Source: Lobosporangium transversale
Taxonomy: Eukaryota > Mortierellomycota > Mortierellomycetes > Mortierellales > Mortierellaceae
DNA: 64,000 nucleotides
NCBI RefSeq assembly: GCF_002105155.1
Contig: NW_019029031.1
Span: 1-64,000, forward strand
Direction: 5' to 3'
The position numbers and the translations under genes are program-made. The notes below the pieces were generated by a model. That model was not told where the DNA came from and did no database searches. It was given only the letters and a program-made list of their open reading frames with translations. Shown piece by piece: positions 1 through 11,736 of the stretch (its first letter is position 1; the number at the start of each line of letters is the position of its first letter).

Positions 1-352
1 TTTTATAGACTATCCCTTGCTGCCGAGCCTAAAGAGCCTTAATCTGAGAGAGCGAAAAAGAAAAATGAGATCGCGAGGAGAGAGAAGAGAAAAGGAGAGA
101 AAAGGAGAGAAGAGGAAGGGAGCCAGCAATCTCAATTTAGCAATCTTGATTACATTATTGTTGATGATCGCTCAGATCCATTCGAAATTTGCTGTGGCAA
201 TGGCAACAACAACGACACAATGTTTGTAATTCTGAAGATCACCCAAAAAGAAAAAAAAGCACTCTCCTTTTGTGCATATGGAAAGAGTAAAAGGATAGAG
301 ACAAGTTGGGTTGGAATGGATAGGATAGGATAGGATGAACTTGGACTATCCT

Positions 353-390
353 GGGCTGGGCTGGGCTGGGCTGGGTTGAGCTGGGTTGGG
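353..390 (+). repeat. (GGGCT)n G-rich minisatellite
   Basis: Seven runs of GGG occur in 38 bases. The first five (353-375) are separated by only two bases each. The pattern fits a canonical G-quadruplex motif on the plus strand. It stands out from its AT-rich surroundings. Confidence 0.85.
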
Positions 391-604
391 CTTGGCATGG
401 GGCATGGCCCTTTTTTACTTCTTGCCTACATTTACACACGCTTTGCTCATATCTTGACCACCTGTTTAAAACTGTTGTTCTATTGGACTGGAAAGGTTCT
501 CCAATTTTACATTTGTGCAAAGAGAAAAAGAGGAAATGGTGTGCTCAGAGAGAAAACACATGTTTCTCAGCATTGTTCGTGTTACTGTGGCTAAAAAAAT
601 ATAC

Positions 605-654
<50 letters not shown>
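605..654. repeat. (ATA)n trinucleotide microsatellite
   Basis: About 16 perfect copies of the ATA/TAA unit, followed directly by a short (TA)n tract. Confidence 0.95.
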
Positions 655-1627
655 TAGATATATATATATATGAAGATAATAATAACCACACAGCATTAGA
701 AATGGCGAATTGCTCGTGATAAGACCAACATGTATATATATTAGAACGTTTTTTTTTTTTTTTTCTTTCTTTGTGTTCCCAATGCGCGTGCTAGAGAAAG
801 GTCTGAAGCACGTTATTCGCTAAACACGATGGCGTGCCATTTATATCTTTTCACGTTCGTTACACCATTGGCATCAGCGCTTGTATTTGATATCAGTCTG
901 TGCAGTAATCACAAGATTGGCATGCATGAACCGAATATTTCTCTTCCTTCATGTCTTTATGCCTTGGGCGAAGTTGGAATATAAACTCATGTTTGACGGT
1001 TAAGACGTAATTTGGATGTATACAAGTATATATATATATATATACAATCTTTATCAGGTGGATATATTCAGATTGTACGCAGAATGTGGTTTCAAGAGAG
1101 AGAAAAAACGAATACATGTCCAATTATGATGAATAGATAAATAGACACGTCCTATAAAGATGTTAAGGTTGCCCCAACCACCCTTCCTTAATTTTCCTCC
1201 GATAGAGAATCTAGGGATAGTTATGGCGATGAGGCCAGGGCTTGTGCGCATCTTTCCCCCTTCGCCGCTAGGTTTATACTATTTTAACGATCTGTCGTCT
1301 TCAATTTTATTCAAGGCAGTCTTTATCATTTGTCAACGCCCTCACCACTTAAAAGAAGTAAAATAAAAAAAGCAAACTATGGGTGGAGCCATTCTTCCTA
1401 TTTGCTCCCTTCCGTAGATAGATATATACATGTATTTTATTTTAAAAGAGATTCAGTTTCTCTAGTCCTTTTGAGGAAAAGAATGCATTCGCAGCACAGC
1501 TTTTTTATTTTACATCTCTACAGTTGGTTTTGTTTCTTAAACGAAGGGCCTTACTTTGTCTTACCATTCAAGCTAACTCAAAGTAAAGTTTTTTTTTTTT
1601 TTTTTATTTGTGGAGGATCAGCCAAAG

Positions 1628-1660
1628 GCATTAGCATTAGCATTAGCATTAGCATTAGCA
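1628..1660. repeat. (GCATTA)n hexanucleotide repeat
   Basis: Five tandem units of the 6-base motif, shortly before poly-T and poly-A runs. It resembles but does not match the fungal telomere unit TTAGGG. Confidence 0.9.
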
Positions 1661-2836
1661 CCACCATCTTTTTTTTTTTTTTTTTTTTTTTCCTTCATTG
1701 TTTGATTGGCTATATGCTGGGAGTGGGGCAGAGAAAAAAAAAAAAAAAAAAAAAAAAAAGTTATAAACCTTGTCTGAATAAAAAAAAACGTTGCCGATGG
1801 CTCTTTCTTCATTTCTCCCCTCCTCTCTCCTCTTTTCTAATTTATTTTCGTTCTTTCCATGGTTGACCAATGATTTTCTATGGACATTGGCCTTGTCCAA
1901 TAGGTCCCTCCTAGGGGCTTTATTTGACCCGCCACATATTTATATCCCTGTATCATCTATTTTTTTTAGCCGACCTCGCGCTGACCTACAGAAAAAAAAA
2001 AAAAACCCACTCTCCTACATGAATTATACATATTCTCCTTGTTCCATAAGAAATCTATTAGTGGTTGAATATGCATCAGTTTTTTAGTTGCATTAAACGA
2101 TAAAAAAAAATAAAAAAAATAAAAAATTCTCCTTCCTCTACCCACTCTCGCTCTTGCTCTCTCCTTCCTTTTGCTCCTCTTACTTGATGCTTATGTATAT
2201 ATATATATATTAGCTATTTTCTTTTCCTTCTTTTCCTTCCTTCTTTCTTTCTTTCTTTCTTTCTTTTCTTTATTCTCAAATTGAGATCGCTATTGTTTTC
2301 TATAGTAGTTTCTAGTTTCATCGTTTCATGTCTTTTGAAAGAGCGCAGTTTTTATTTATTTATTTTATTACATGCCCGACCATCTCTTTCTCTTTTGTAA
2401 ATGTGTGTAGCTAATGCTCGAGTTTCGGCTTTGGCTTTAAATGTTTATTTTGTTTTATTTTATTTTATTTTATATTTTATATTATATATACATGTATATA
2501 TATTATACCATGGGCTAATTGCGAAATCCGTAATTTTGCACCAATCACCTTGCATGCTTGGGAAATAGACGCCCTATTTATTTAAAGGAGCAAAAAAAAA
2601 AAAAAAAAAAAAAAAAGCATTGACATTTTGAAAAAGTCCGTTACTCCGACTTTTGTTTCTGGGAGAGATCTACAAACCATAATGTAATTTAGAGATTTGA
2701 TGGCCTTTTTTTTTTTTTTTTTTTTGTATCTCCTCTCTCTCTCTCTCTCTCTCTTCTCTTCTTCCTCCAAAGCCTCCTTCCTAGCTCAAAACTGCCTTTT
2801 TGAAATTGAAAAAAAAAACCACTCATTTTCAATAGA

Positions 2837-2886
2837 AGGAAAGAAAGAAAGAAGGAAAGAAAGAAAGAAGGAAAGAAAGAAAGAAG
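2837..2886. repeat. GGAAAGAAAGAAA purine microsatellite
   Basis: Purine-only tract made of GAAA and GAAG units. Just upstream (about 2732-2755) is a (CT)n tract, giving adjacent strand-asymmetric pyrimidine and purine blocks. Confidence 0.85.
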
Positions 2887-3975
2887 AGCTTTGAAGATGA
2901 GACACACAAAAGAATAGGTAAGCAAACAAATAACAGCGCGAGCCGGCAATAAGAAAGCAATCTCATTTTATATTTCGTTTCCTTCCGACTTTCCCATTTC
3001 TCACTTTCTACTTTCCGATAGCTTTTTTGGACATTGAAACAAAGTATATATTATATTATATATATATTTACATTTGTATATAGAGTATATATATTAATAC
3101 ATTGTTAAATACATTGGATGCATATATACTATATATTATATATATATATATATATACACCACATGGTTGTATGGTTGCATGCTCGCATGGCATTTTATTG
3201 ACCGACCCTATTGTTATTTGTTGAGCCAGGCTCTACGAATAAATCAGCTCTGGAATGAGTAAAAAAAAAAAAAAAAAAAAAAATTCCTGATGTTGATATT
3301 TATTTTTATAAACCACGTTTTTTTTTTTTTTTTTTTTTTTAATGTGTTACTGCTACAATGGCTGGAAAACTTGATTATTGGGCTTTGCCCGATACACGTG
3401 ATGAAAACAATTGGTCCATGGGTCCAAACAATCCTTGATCTTTTTTTTTTTTTTTTTTTTTTTTACAAGATGGGGGAGATTTATGAGAGCTTCAAGTGAC
3501 AACGTGGTAGGTCATCATGATCTTGATACAGCATCTAGATATCAGGATCTTTTTCCTCTTTAGAGCCTTCCACGTGTACTTTTTTTTTTTTTAAACCAGA
3601 TCGTAATCATTCCATATTAAAATATATTTTAATGGGAAGAGAACAATGATTGGAAAAAAAAAAAAAAAAAAAAAAAATAAATCTCCATGTGAATTTGGCA
3701 TCCAAGTATATATAATTGTCTTTACGTAAAAACAAATAAAGCTTGATCAAGCGATATATAGAAGAAAGGGAACAGAGAAAGATCAAAAAACGAGACTTGA
3801 GGGTGGACTGACGATGAGATTCCGACAAGAGATGTAAGAGATGTAAACATATTCGTCAAAGTTTAAGGATGGCTTTAGAGGACAGCTATTCCAATCCTTC
3901 GTTAAGAAAGAGGGCATTTTCACTCGGCATGGTGTATTCAATCATCTATTGTGAGAAGGACCTATAGAGTATAGT

Positions 3976-3989
3976 AAAAGAAAAAGAAA

Positions 3990-4018
<29 letters not shown>
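3976..4018. repeat. (AAAAAG)n repeat
   Basis: About six tandem units of a 6-base purine motif ending in an A run. Confidence 0.9.
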
Positions 4019-4020
<2 letters not shown>

Positions 4021-4345
4021 CGCGTCAAAAAAGATGTAAAGGATGTACATTCTACCATCTTATGTCAGCGACCATAACGACTAGACACTAAAAAAAAAAG
4101 CACACAAACATTATTTCCCATATAGCCATATAGACGAACACCGAACACACACATCTCTTGCTTTTCGCATTCATATTCACAAATTAAATACTTTTCCACC
4201 TGTCGTTCTTGTGTATATTTGTCCAGTTTTATAAGCAGACATCCTCAGGTGTCTTTGTCTTTTTCTTTTTATAGCAGCATTGTATGGTAAGACATTGTTT
4301 AGGAAGTACCAATGCCTCATGCCTTGATAACTTGAAATTATGGCT

Positions 4346-4351
4346 TTTATT
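4346..4351 (-). terminator. polyadenylation signal AATAAA of the NACHT-WD40 gene
   Basis: On the minus strand a canonical AATAAA lies about 50 bases beyond the TAA stop of the NACHT-WD40 gene. The spacing fits a short 3' UTR. The hexamer is seen directly; its use is inferred. Confidence 0.5.
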
Positions 4352-4400
4352 GTTCATTAAATAAAAAATGAGAGACGAGGAAATGAAAAGTACTCGCCAC

Positions 4401-7400
4401 TTACTCCCTATAAATGTTGTGATGTTGATCACTACTATCGTAAGAGCCTTTTAGAATAAAATGCGCAAATTCACATTGATTGCATTCACTGCACTTGCTG
4501 CAAATAAATTTATACCCTTTGGTTGCTTCATTTTTAGCGATCAATGATCCTTCTCTGGAATTGTCTCTCTTTGAGTTCGCACCTAAAGCATCACTTTCTA
4601 CTATTTTGAGCTTGGCTGATGCTGAGTTCATTGCCTTCTCATGACCTGCCTTTTGGAAGGTCGAACACTGTATTATATTGCCAACAGCTCCATGTTGCTC
4701 CAACAGTTTTCTATTCGTTGCACTCAAGTCATAAACACCTTGGATCCTTGCATTGCTAGCATATAGACCTGCTTGCTGCGTGCTCCATTTCAGCCGGGCA
4801 TAGCACTGACCATCTTCCTCTTTGGTGATCTGCCACATTCGAACAGAGCCGGCCCAACATCCTGTCACTAGAAAGCATCCTTCTTCGGAAACATTCCAGT
4901 CAAGGGTTACAACAGCTGATCCGAATGGGATAACAATTAGGAACTTGGCTGACTCTGCATCCCACAGTCGTACAGTCACACCATAACTGACGGAGGCAAT
5001 ATACTGGCCATCACAAGAAAAAGACATGTCATGTATATGCTCAATGTGGTCTTCAAGTACATGTAACACGTTCCCTGATTCAGCATCCACCACACTAATT
5101 GTCCCTTTGTAACTTCCAACAACCATCTGTCGACTGGATGGTGAAAATGCAATCACCCTCTGAGCCTCCTTGAAATCTATTTCGAAATAGAGCTCTCCTG
5201 TATCTGCAATCCGTAGCTGTACCTTGTCGTTGTCCTGGATGAATGCTATCTTCTGGCTGTCATGTGAGTAAACGCAATATTTCTCGCCAAACAAGGCAGT
5301 CAAATCCAGATCCTCTAACTCATACAGTGGATCTCCTGAATGTGTCGCCCAGACTCTGATCCTCTTGCCTTCATCATATAAAGCAATTTGGCGGCCATTA
5401 GGCGAGAATAACATTTGCTTCATTCTACTGCCATTTCCTTGTAGAGTGCGTATGAGTTGTCCTGTTTGCGTGTTCCACATACTCACATCTCCATTAGAGT
5501 GGCCACAGGCAGTTTGATGGTCAATGGATGAAATAACAAAGCCGCCGATGCTATCGCCCGAATTTGGTAGTTTCACAGCATGAGCAACCTTGCCTGATTG
5601 AGTATTCAAAAGGTAAATGCATGGATCATTGCTATCGCTAATATAGGCAAGCTGGCCATCAGATGAATACTTGATGTCCCATGTGGACTGTTGTAAAGTA
5701 TGAATGCACTGCCCTGTTCGACTATCGAACACACGAACTGTCTTGCCAAAGCTGCATGATGCGATGTGTTGTTCATTCGGTGAAAACTTTACTCTGGTGA
5801 CAGCTCCCACATGCTCATATGAGCCATGACTATGCTGCTGTGATTGTGTGTCCCACAGACATATCGTTCCATCTTGGCTAAACGACGCAATCTGGCGGCC
5901 ATTGGGTGAATATGTTATATGCCATATAGTACCAATGTGGCCATATAATGTGTTGATCAGTTGTCCGGATCGGGCATCCCAAAGTTGCACTCTTCTGCCG
6001 TAACAACAAATGGCTATCTGTTCTCCATTTGGTGAATATCTTATTTCATAGCCAAAAACGGGACTGCCTTTGATAGTATGGATGATCTCTCTTGTCTGCG
6101 TGTTCCACTGATATGCCTCAAACTTGGAAAGTGAAGCGGCGAATTTCCCACAAGGAGAGTATTGGACATCCCTGACAGACTCCTTATGCTCCAAGAGCCA
6201 AACCTTCTGCCCAGACCTAGCATCCCACACATTCAGCAAGTGGGAATTGTCGTCATAAATGATGAATTCCTGACTGTCAGGCGAATATATGATTCGTTCA
6301 ACTTCGGACTCACAGTCCTGAAGCTCCTGTATTAATTCTCCTGATGCAGCATCCCATAGCTGTACTGTCTTGTCTTTACCTCCACTTGCAATCTGTTCCC
6401 CATCAGGTGAATACACCACGTATGTCTCCTTGCCAATATGTCCCTGTAATGCGTATTTGAGCATGCCAGATCTGGCTTCCCACACATGCACTGACCCATC
6501 CACGCTAGTTGTGGCGAGATGATCACCACTTGGCGAGTATACTACGGCGCTGAAAAGGCTTGTGGGACTTTTCAATCTATAAGCCCATGCGCCTGAGGTT
6601 GCATCGAATACACTAGCCGTATTCCCATCTCTAACAGCAATGTTTCGGCTGTCTGGAGAGTAGCTGAAGTCCCTGCCGCCTTCCAAAGTCAAACACGTCT
6701 CCCATGTTGATGTATCATAGATGCTGACATAGTACCTCTCAGTATCCGGATTGTAGACAGTTGCGGCTAATCTCTTGCCATCAGGTGAATATGATCCATA
6801 GTATACTCGGCCTCCTTCGCGAAGAAGTGGCCATTCTCCAAGCACTACTCCTGACATCTTGGCTCCACTCAAGTCTGCCTTCTGAAGCCAACAGCTATGA
6901 AGGCTAGCCTTCCTCAAATCTGCCCCTTGTAGTTGAGCGCCATCGAATATCCCATGGCTAAGGTTGGTTCCTGGGATCTGGATGCCTCGTAAGTCTGCTC
7001 CGATGAAGGATTCTCTTGCTCGAACCAAGATTGTCATTGCATTGGCTGCTGCTGTTCGCCACTTGCTATCGCTCTTTGAGAGTTCTACATACTCATACAA
7101 TTGCTTTTTGAACTTTGCTTCCAGTTGGATACGGTCTACAAGGAACTGGAGAATAGATGGCTCGTTTACAAAGCTTCTCCACACTAATGGTGAGGCTTCA
7201 TCAGGATCCATTGAATCATTATCTTGCTCAACCATATTGCCCCCTTCCGCCTCAAAACTGTATACGGAGCTGGTACTCCCTCTACGACAACTTGGTGCCG
7301 CTGGCGCTTCTCTATCACTTGCAATCACCCTCATCTCTTTCTGTGGCTCGAACATCGCTCGCACTACACAGTACTCCAGTATAGACCGATGGACAAACCG

Positions 7401-10400
7401 ATATTGGCTACCTGTGCGGTTCAGAGGTGATGCTTCTCGGAGGAGGTTCTTCCTGCTCTCCCTGCTAAAGTGCTCCTCTTTCCATGTACCCTTGTCCTTG
7501 GATGGGGTGTATTCCACCACCGGATTGCCATCTTGGTGTTTGTAGATTGCCACAGCCAGATCTGCCAAATATCTGATCCCATTCAGTGCAAACCCTTCAT
7601 CACACAATGTCCGGAACATCCTCTTATCCTCTGATACTACTATCTCGCTTAGTCGCTTCTTGCCTCGTTCGAGCCACAGCTCTACAAATTTGTCATATAA
7701 TGTGACGCGCTTGATCTGTGTTTTGGTAACATCTTGATGCGGGTCAATCATCCGTGGCAATACTTCCAGCGAGAGTGACAGTATGAATGGGTTCTTCACA
7801 AGCTCCAGTAGACTAGGAGTCATTTTGAGCGCTCGTTGATAGTCCTCTACAGTCCACATTAGGTCCATGGCACCGACATACTGTTTGATATAGTCATCGA
7901 TCTGTTCCTCAGAGAATGGCACAACCACAGCTCCTTGAAACAATCCGGGATCTGCGTGGCGGTTGCGGTCCAAAGGCTGGAACCGATCTCGATAGTCTAT
8001 TCCCAGGTATTCACTACGGCAACTGATCACCATCTGACAAATCCATTCGCCTGGCTGGTTGAGGCGGTTGGTGACGTACAGGTTGCTGGTCTGCATAGTC
8101 TCATCGTACCCATCGCAGATCAAGATGAATGACCGAGTCAGCTTCAGTTCCTTGATCTGTGCCCTTGTGAAGTCGTATGTCTGCAGTTGCTTTGTGACCA
8201 TGTCCTTTGTAGGGTCATCAATGGATGGTAGATTGATAAACAATGGGATCCGACCGTGCTTCTTTCGATACGCTTCCCATAGAGTTGACTCTAGAGTGTG
8301 ATTGAATGTTGACTTGCCTGCTCCTGAATCACCTTGGACTAGGAATACTTTTTGATCACTGTCCAAGAACTCTTTCACCTTATCCATTAGCAAGAACAAA
8401 TCGTCGTCACTTGTTTGAGGGCTTGCTTTGGCATACTGTTGAACGTAAAAGCTTTGATCATTTCCCGTCTCCTTCCGCTGTCGTTTGAGTAGGCGCAGGC
8501 TCTTCTCGACATCAGGCTTATTTTGTACATGATCAAGCAATGATGAAGAAGCAGGTGAGGCCGATGTAGAGATGAAGGGATATTTTGCTACTGGCTCGTT
8601 GAAACAATTTTTGTATAACTGCTGTTTGTTGGCATCACCGTCCGTAGCAAGATCACTCAGAAGTGACTCGGCGACTACAGAGAAGTATATAGGTAGAGCA
8701 TGTAGTGCACTATCAGCATCTTTGCTTCTCATAGTTCAATTGACGATATTGTTCCATATCTATTTACCTTGTAGATCTTTGTTCAATGCTGAGACCAGGC
8801 TCTTTAGTATACTAATGACCCACTGTTTAATCTCCACATGATCACCCCATTCTCTGTCATTCTTGTAGATTTCTCCAAGAAAACTAACCGCATCTTGACG
8901 CGGCTTCATGGTCCACTCTGTGCTGGCCGCAATCTGTCCTAGCTGCTGACATAACCCCCATTGGAATGCTGGGTCTTGTCGACAGGGTGCCTCACATACA
9001 AGAGCCTTGAACTTTCTGAGCTCACCTGACTGGAGGAATGTATCAGCTCGACGAAGAGCTGGATACCATGCACTTTTGCGACTAAAGCTGAGTCCTTCTT
9101 CCATACTCTGTTTGAATGTCTCTCCACTTGCATATAATGATGTTGCGTCGTTGTACACACGCAGACCCATGTCAGCAGCAGCAGGCACAGATGGAAGCTC
9201 CTTCTGGATATTGATCAGTTCATCCATGAAGGCGTTTAGGTCCAAGCCTTTGACAGCACTCACTATTCCAAAGACTCCTCGAGCTACTGCTGATGTCCGT
9301 CGAAGCATGGCTTGCATCGATGTTTCATCATCTGGAATATACAGCAGTGCTTGGGAAGCATAGGCTGCATGATATATCAAATGAGGATCTGAGCTATCTT
9401 TCAGTCTCTTCAAGTAGTCTATTAATGGCTTATGGAGTTGTTCCCGCTTCAGACCCTTGACTTGGTTGTTGACCATTGCATCGAGAACATGTGAGACTGT
9501 TACACACAGTCGATAGATGTGACTGCCAGACTGTTCATGTATTCCTTGTAAGCGGAGGCTGAGAGTGTTGAGAATGTGGACCAAATCATCAGAGTCAAGA
9601 TGTTCAGGAGGAGCATGCTGAACCAGTTGAGCCAATCCTTCGAGTAAATGAGTATCCAACATGACATTCTGACTGAACCGATTGATTAAAGTCATGAGTA
9701 GAGCTCTGTATTGACGATAATCGAGAACTGGAGCCAGCATTACAACCTCAGCAACAGCAGCCTCAGACTTGATAGGATCATGGGTGAACATACTAATCAC
9801 ATCTGATGCCAAGTTGAGAAGTCGCTCTTGCTCATCTTGATCATTCGACATGGCCAAAGCCCACTCTTGTTCTTGAATTGTAGGGTTTGGAAATGGGTGG
9901 GGTGCAGTGGGGAGCAGGTTAAGACAATAGGCGAGTTGGTGGATATCATTCAACCGAGCATCTGGTTGAGGGAGGTTGTACTTGAAGACCACTTGAGGTA
10001 AATCACAGTTAAATATCTGTTTTGAAATAGTTGCGCCTTTGTGGATAGTCAAGATCGTGGGTGCTTTGTCCGAAGCTGGCTTGATTTGTCGTACATGACC
10101 CCACTTGGCTGCATACTTGTAGCTTCTTTTCGAGTGATCCAGATGACCGAGGTTGCCAAATAGTTGGCCAATATCATTCAGAGCAGCAGTAATGCTCTTG
10201 CACAATGCATTGTCTGCATTGTCTATACCGTTTGTTGAGATTGAGACAAGAGACTTTTGACTAGATCGTTGTATTCGATAAAGAGCATTCTCAGCATCCA
10301 AACATATCTCTAAAGCGAGTACAGGATCCTTTGTCTTATGTGCCTGTTCCAAGTAAATGATAGCAAGATCTAGGGCTTTCTGAGGTGGGAGCTGTCCTCG

Positions 10401-10439
10401 TCTGGGCATACTTTGCAGCCATCCCATCTTTTCTTTCAT
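4401..10439 (-). CDS. NLR-like protein: helical N-terminus, NACHT NTPase, pentapeptide and WD40 repeats
   Basis: Predicted signal-transducing STAND ATPase of the fungal NLR-like type, probably cytosolic. I join two exons, 10439-8768 and 8719-4401, across a 48-base GT-AG intron that keeps frame, giving 1996 aa. Residues 1 to about 560 are helical with a TPR-like start and no recognised domain. The NACHT core has Walker A GDSGAGKS near residue 687 and Walker B LICDGYDE near 755. Pentapeptide repeats (GADLRG, GADLRK, KADLSG) lie near 1128-1180. About fifteen WD40 blades with recurring YSPDG-type turns fill roughly 1195-1850. The tail has a CxxCxxCxxC cluster. In the family, nucleotide binding drives oligomerisation and the WD repeats sense ligands; the ligand here is unknown. 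The WD blades differ from each other, so the array is not freshly homogenised. The stop codon lies inside a GTAAGT donor-like sequence, so an alternative C-terminus is possible. The gene is divergent from a Crinkler gene. Confidence 0.85.
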
Positions 10440-11736
10440 TCTTTTTTTACTATAGTTGACAATGGAGCGAATATTTAATCATTTTAGTAGAATTTATAAT
10501 AGAACACTTGAAAATAAAAAGTATGCCAGGACTAAAATATGGCAAAGAATCGGGCAGCATAAAGGAAGAGAGGAACCGAAGGATGAGGAAAAAAATGGAG
10601 GAAAAGGAAGAGTGATTCGACATTATAAAGGTGCGAAGGTAAAGTGGCGAAGACAAGGTTTTGAAGAGATGTAAGTGCCTGACTCACATAACTACAAAAC
10701 CCAACGGTTCTCAAATTCATGGATCCCTTAAAGAAGTTTCTCTTCATCTGTTTTATTAAGTCTATCCATCGCATCCCTTTGAGTGCCTTCAAATTATAAT
10801 ATCGTCTCATCTATTAGAACGCCAATTGTTTTTTTTTTGTCCGCGTTTGAGATTACACTCGGTTTGCTTCATACTATCGCCAAGCTGATGAACAAGTTAA
10901 CGTACGAGTAGTAAATTTGGCCGTAATTAAAGCCGACTTTAGCATCCATATCATTGTCAATCTTTTTTTTTTTTCTTTCTGCTCCTCCGAGCCATATATC
11001 TCTCATGCTTTTGTACTCCCACATACACTCGCAAAGGTTAACATAGGTTGTCTCTCCCACAGAGATTTCTTTGACAAGATGAACAGATGGGAGGGATTTT
11101 ATTTGGACCTGGCTGGATGTAGCTGTTGATGATGGCCAACGTTTGTTATTGCATCTAGAGAATTATATTCGATGCAAGGTGAAGAGTGGATGTGCACACT
11201 TTTGATTGTGTGGTGAAAACAAGAGAGTTAAAGAGACGAATAGTGTTTGTGTATTTAAATAATACATGTTACGTCACACTTGGGGGCCAATTCAATCTTT
11301 AATCGCATGGCGTCTTGTGCAACAAGAAAAAAAAATTTCTCACAGACACACACAGCATAGCCCAACCTTGAAATAAAGGAACAGATTTATCAATTGTCGC
11401 TCCTTTCTTTAACTTGCTTCACTTCATTTTTGCACTCTCCTCTTCCTTTTCTTCCTTTATCCTCTTTTCACTTTTTTCTTATTTCCCCCCAGTTTTGCTC
11501 CCATCAATTTTGCTCTTTTATTTATTCCAAGCCTTCATTCATTGCCTTTCCTTTCCTTTCCTTTCCTTTTTTTTTTTCTTTTTTTCTTTTTTTCTTTTCC
11601 TCCCTCAACTTCATCTCTAGACAATTTTGAACCATCCTGCTACTGAATTATCATCCTTTAGCATTTTTATCAACCTTTCCCTATTTCTGTCCTCTGTCTA
11701 TTTACGCCCTTGTTTTTAAACAGGTTTGAAAACACA
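10440..11736. promoter_or_regulatory. shared divergent intergenic region, NACHT gene / Crinkler gene
   Basis: This 1.3-kb stretch separates two divergent start codons (10439 minus, 11737 plus) and must hold both promoters. No gene was recognised. The 200-300 bases before the Crinkler start are strongly pyrimidine-rich (CTTTC and long T runs), as in the 5' regions of other genes in this window. A TTTAAACAG acceptor-like sequence at about 11715-11723 could close a 5' UTR intron. Confidence 0.5.

Larger units (their letters stand above)
1..4345. other. gene-free AT-rich simple-sequence region
   Basis: I see no supported gene here. All open frames are short and translate homopolymers or microsatellites. 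The stretch holds a (GGGCT)n G-rich block, an (ATA)n tract, several (TA)n tracts, a (GCATTA)n block, CT and GAAA/GAAG microsatellites, an (AAAAAG)n block, and many A or T runs of 15-25 bases. The last few hundred bases probably lie beyond the 3' end of the minus-strand NACHT gene. Confidence 0.7.

Noticed and set aside
1628-1660. Telomere-like repeat
   Set aside because: The unit is GCATTA, not TTAGGG, with only five copies and no terminal context.
1330-1866. 178-codon frame
   Set aside because: Made of homopolymer and hexanucleotide repeats (F-rich and IS-rich runs); no start context.
6964-7545. Plus-strand frame of 193 codons in the NACHT gene
   Set aside because: Lies fully within the minus-strand NACHT coding exon and shows no protein features.
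8720-8767. Two separate genes (N-terminal and NACHT-WD40)
   Set aside because: A 48-base GT-AG intron joins them in frame and the second frame lacks a sensible start; one gene is simpler.
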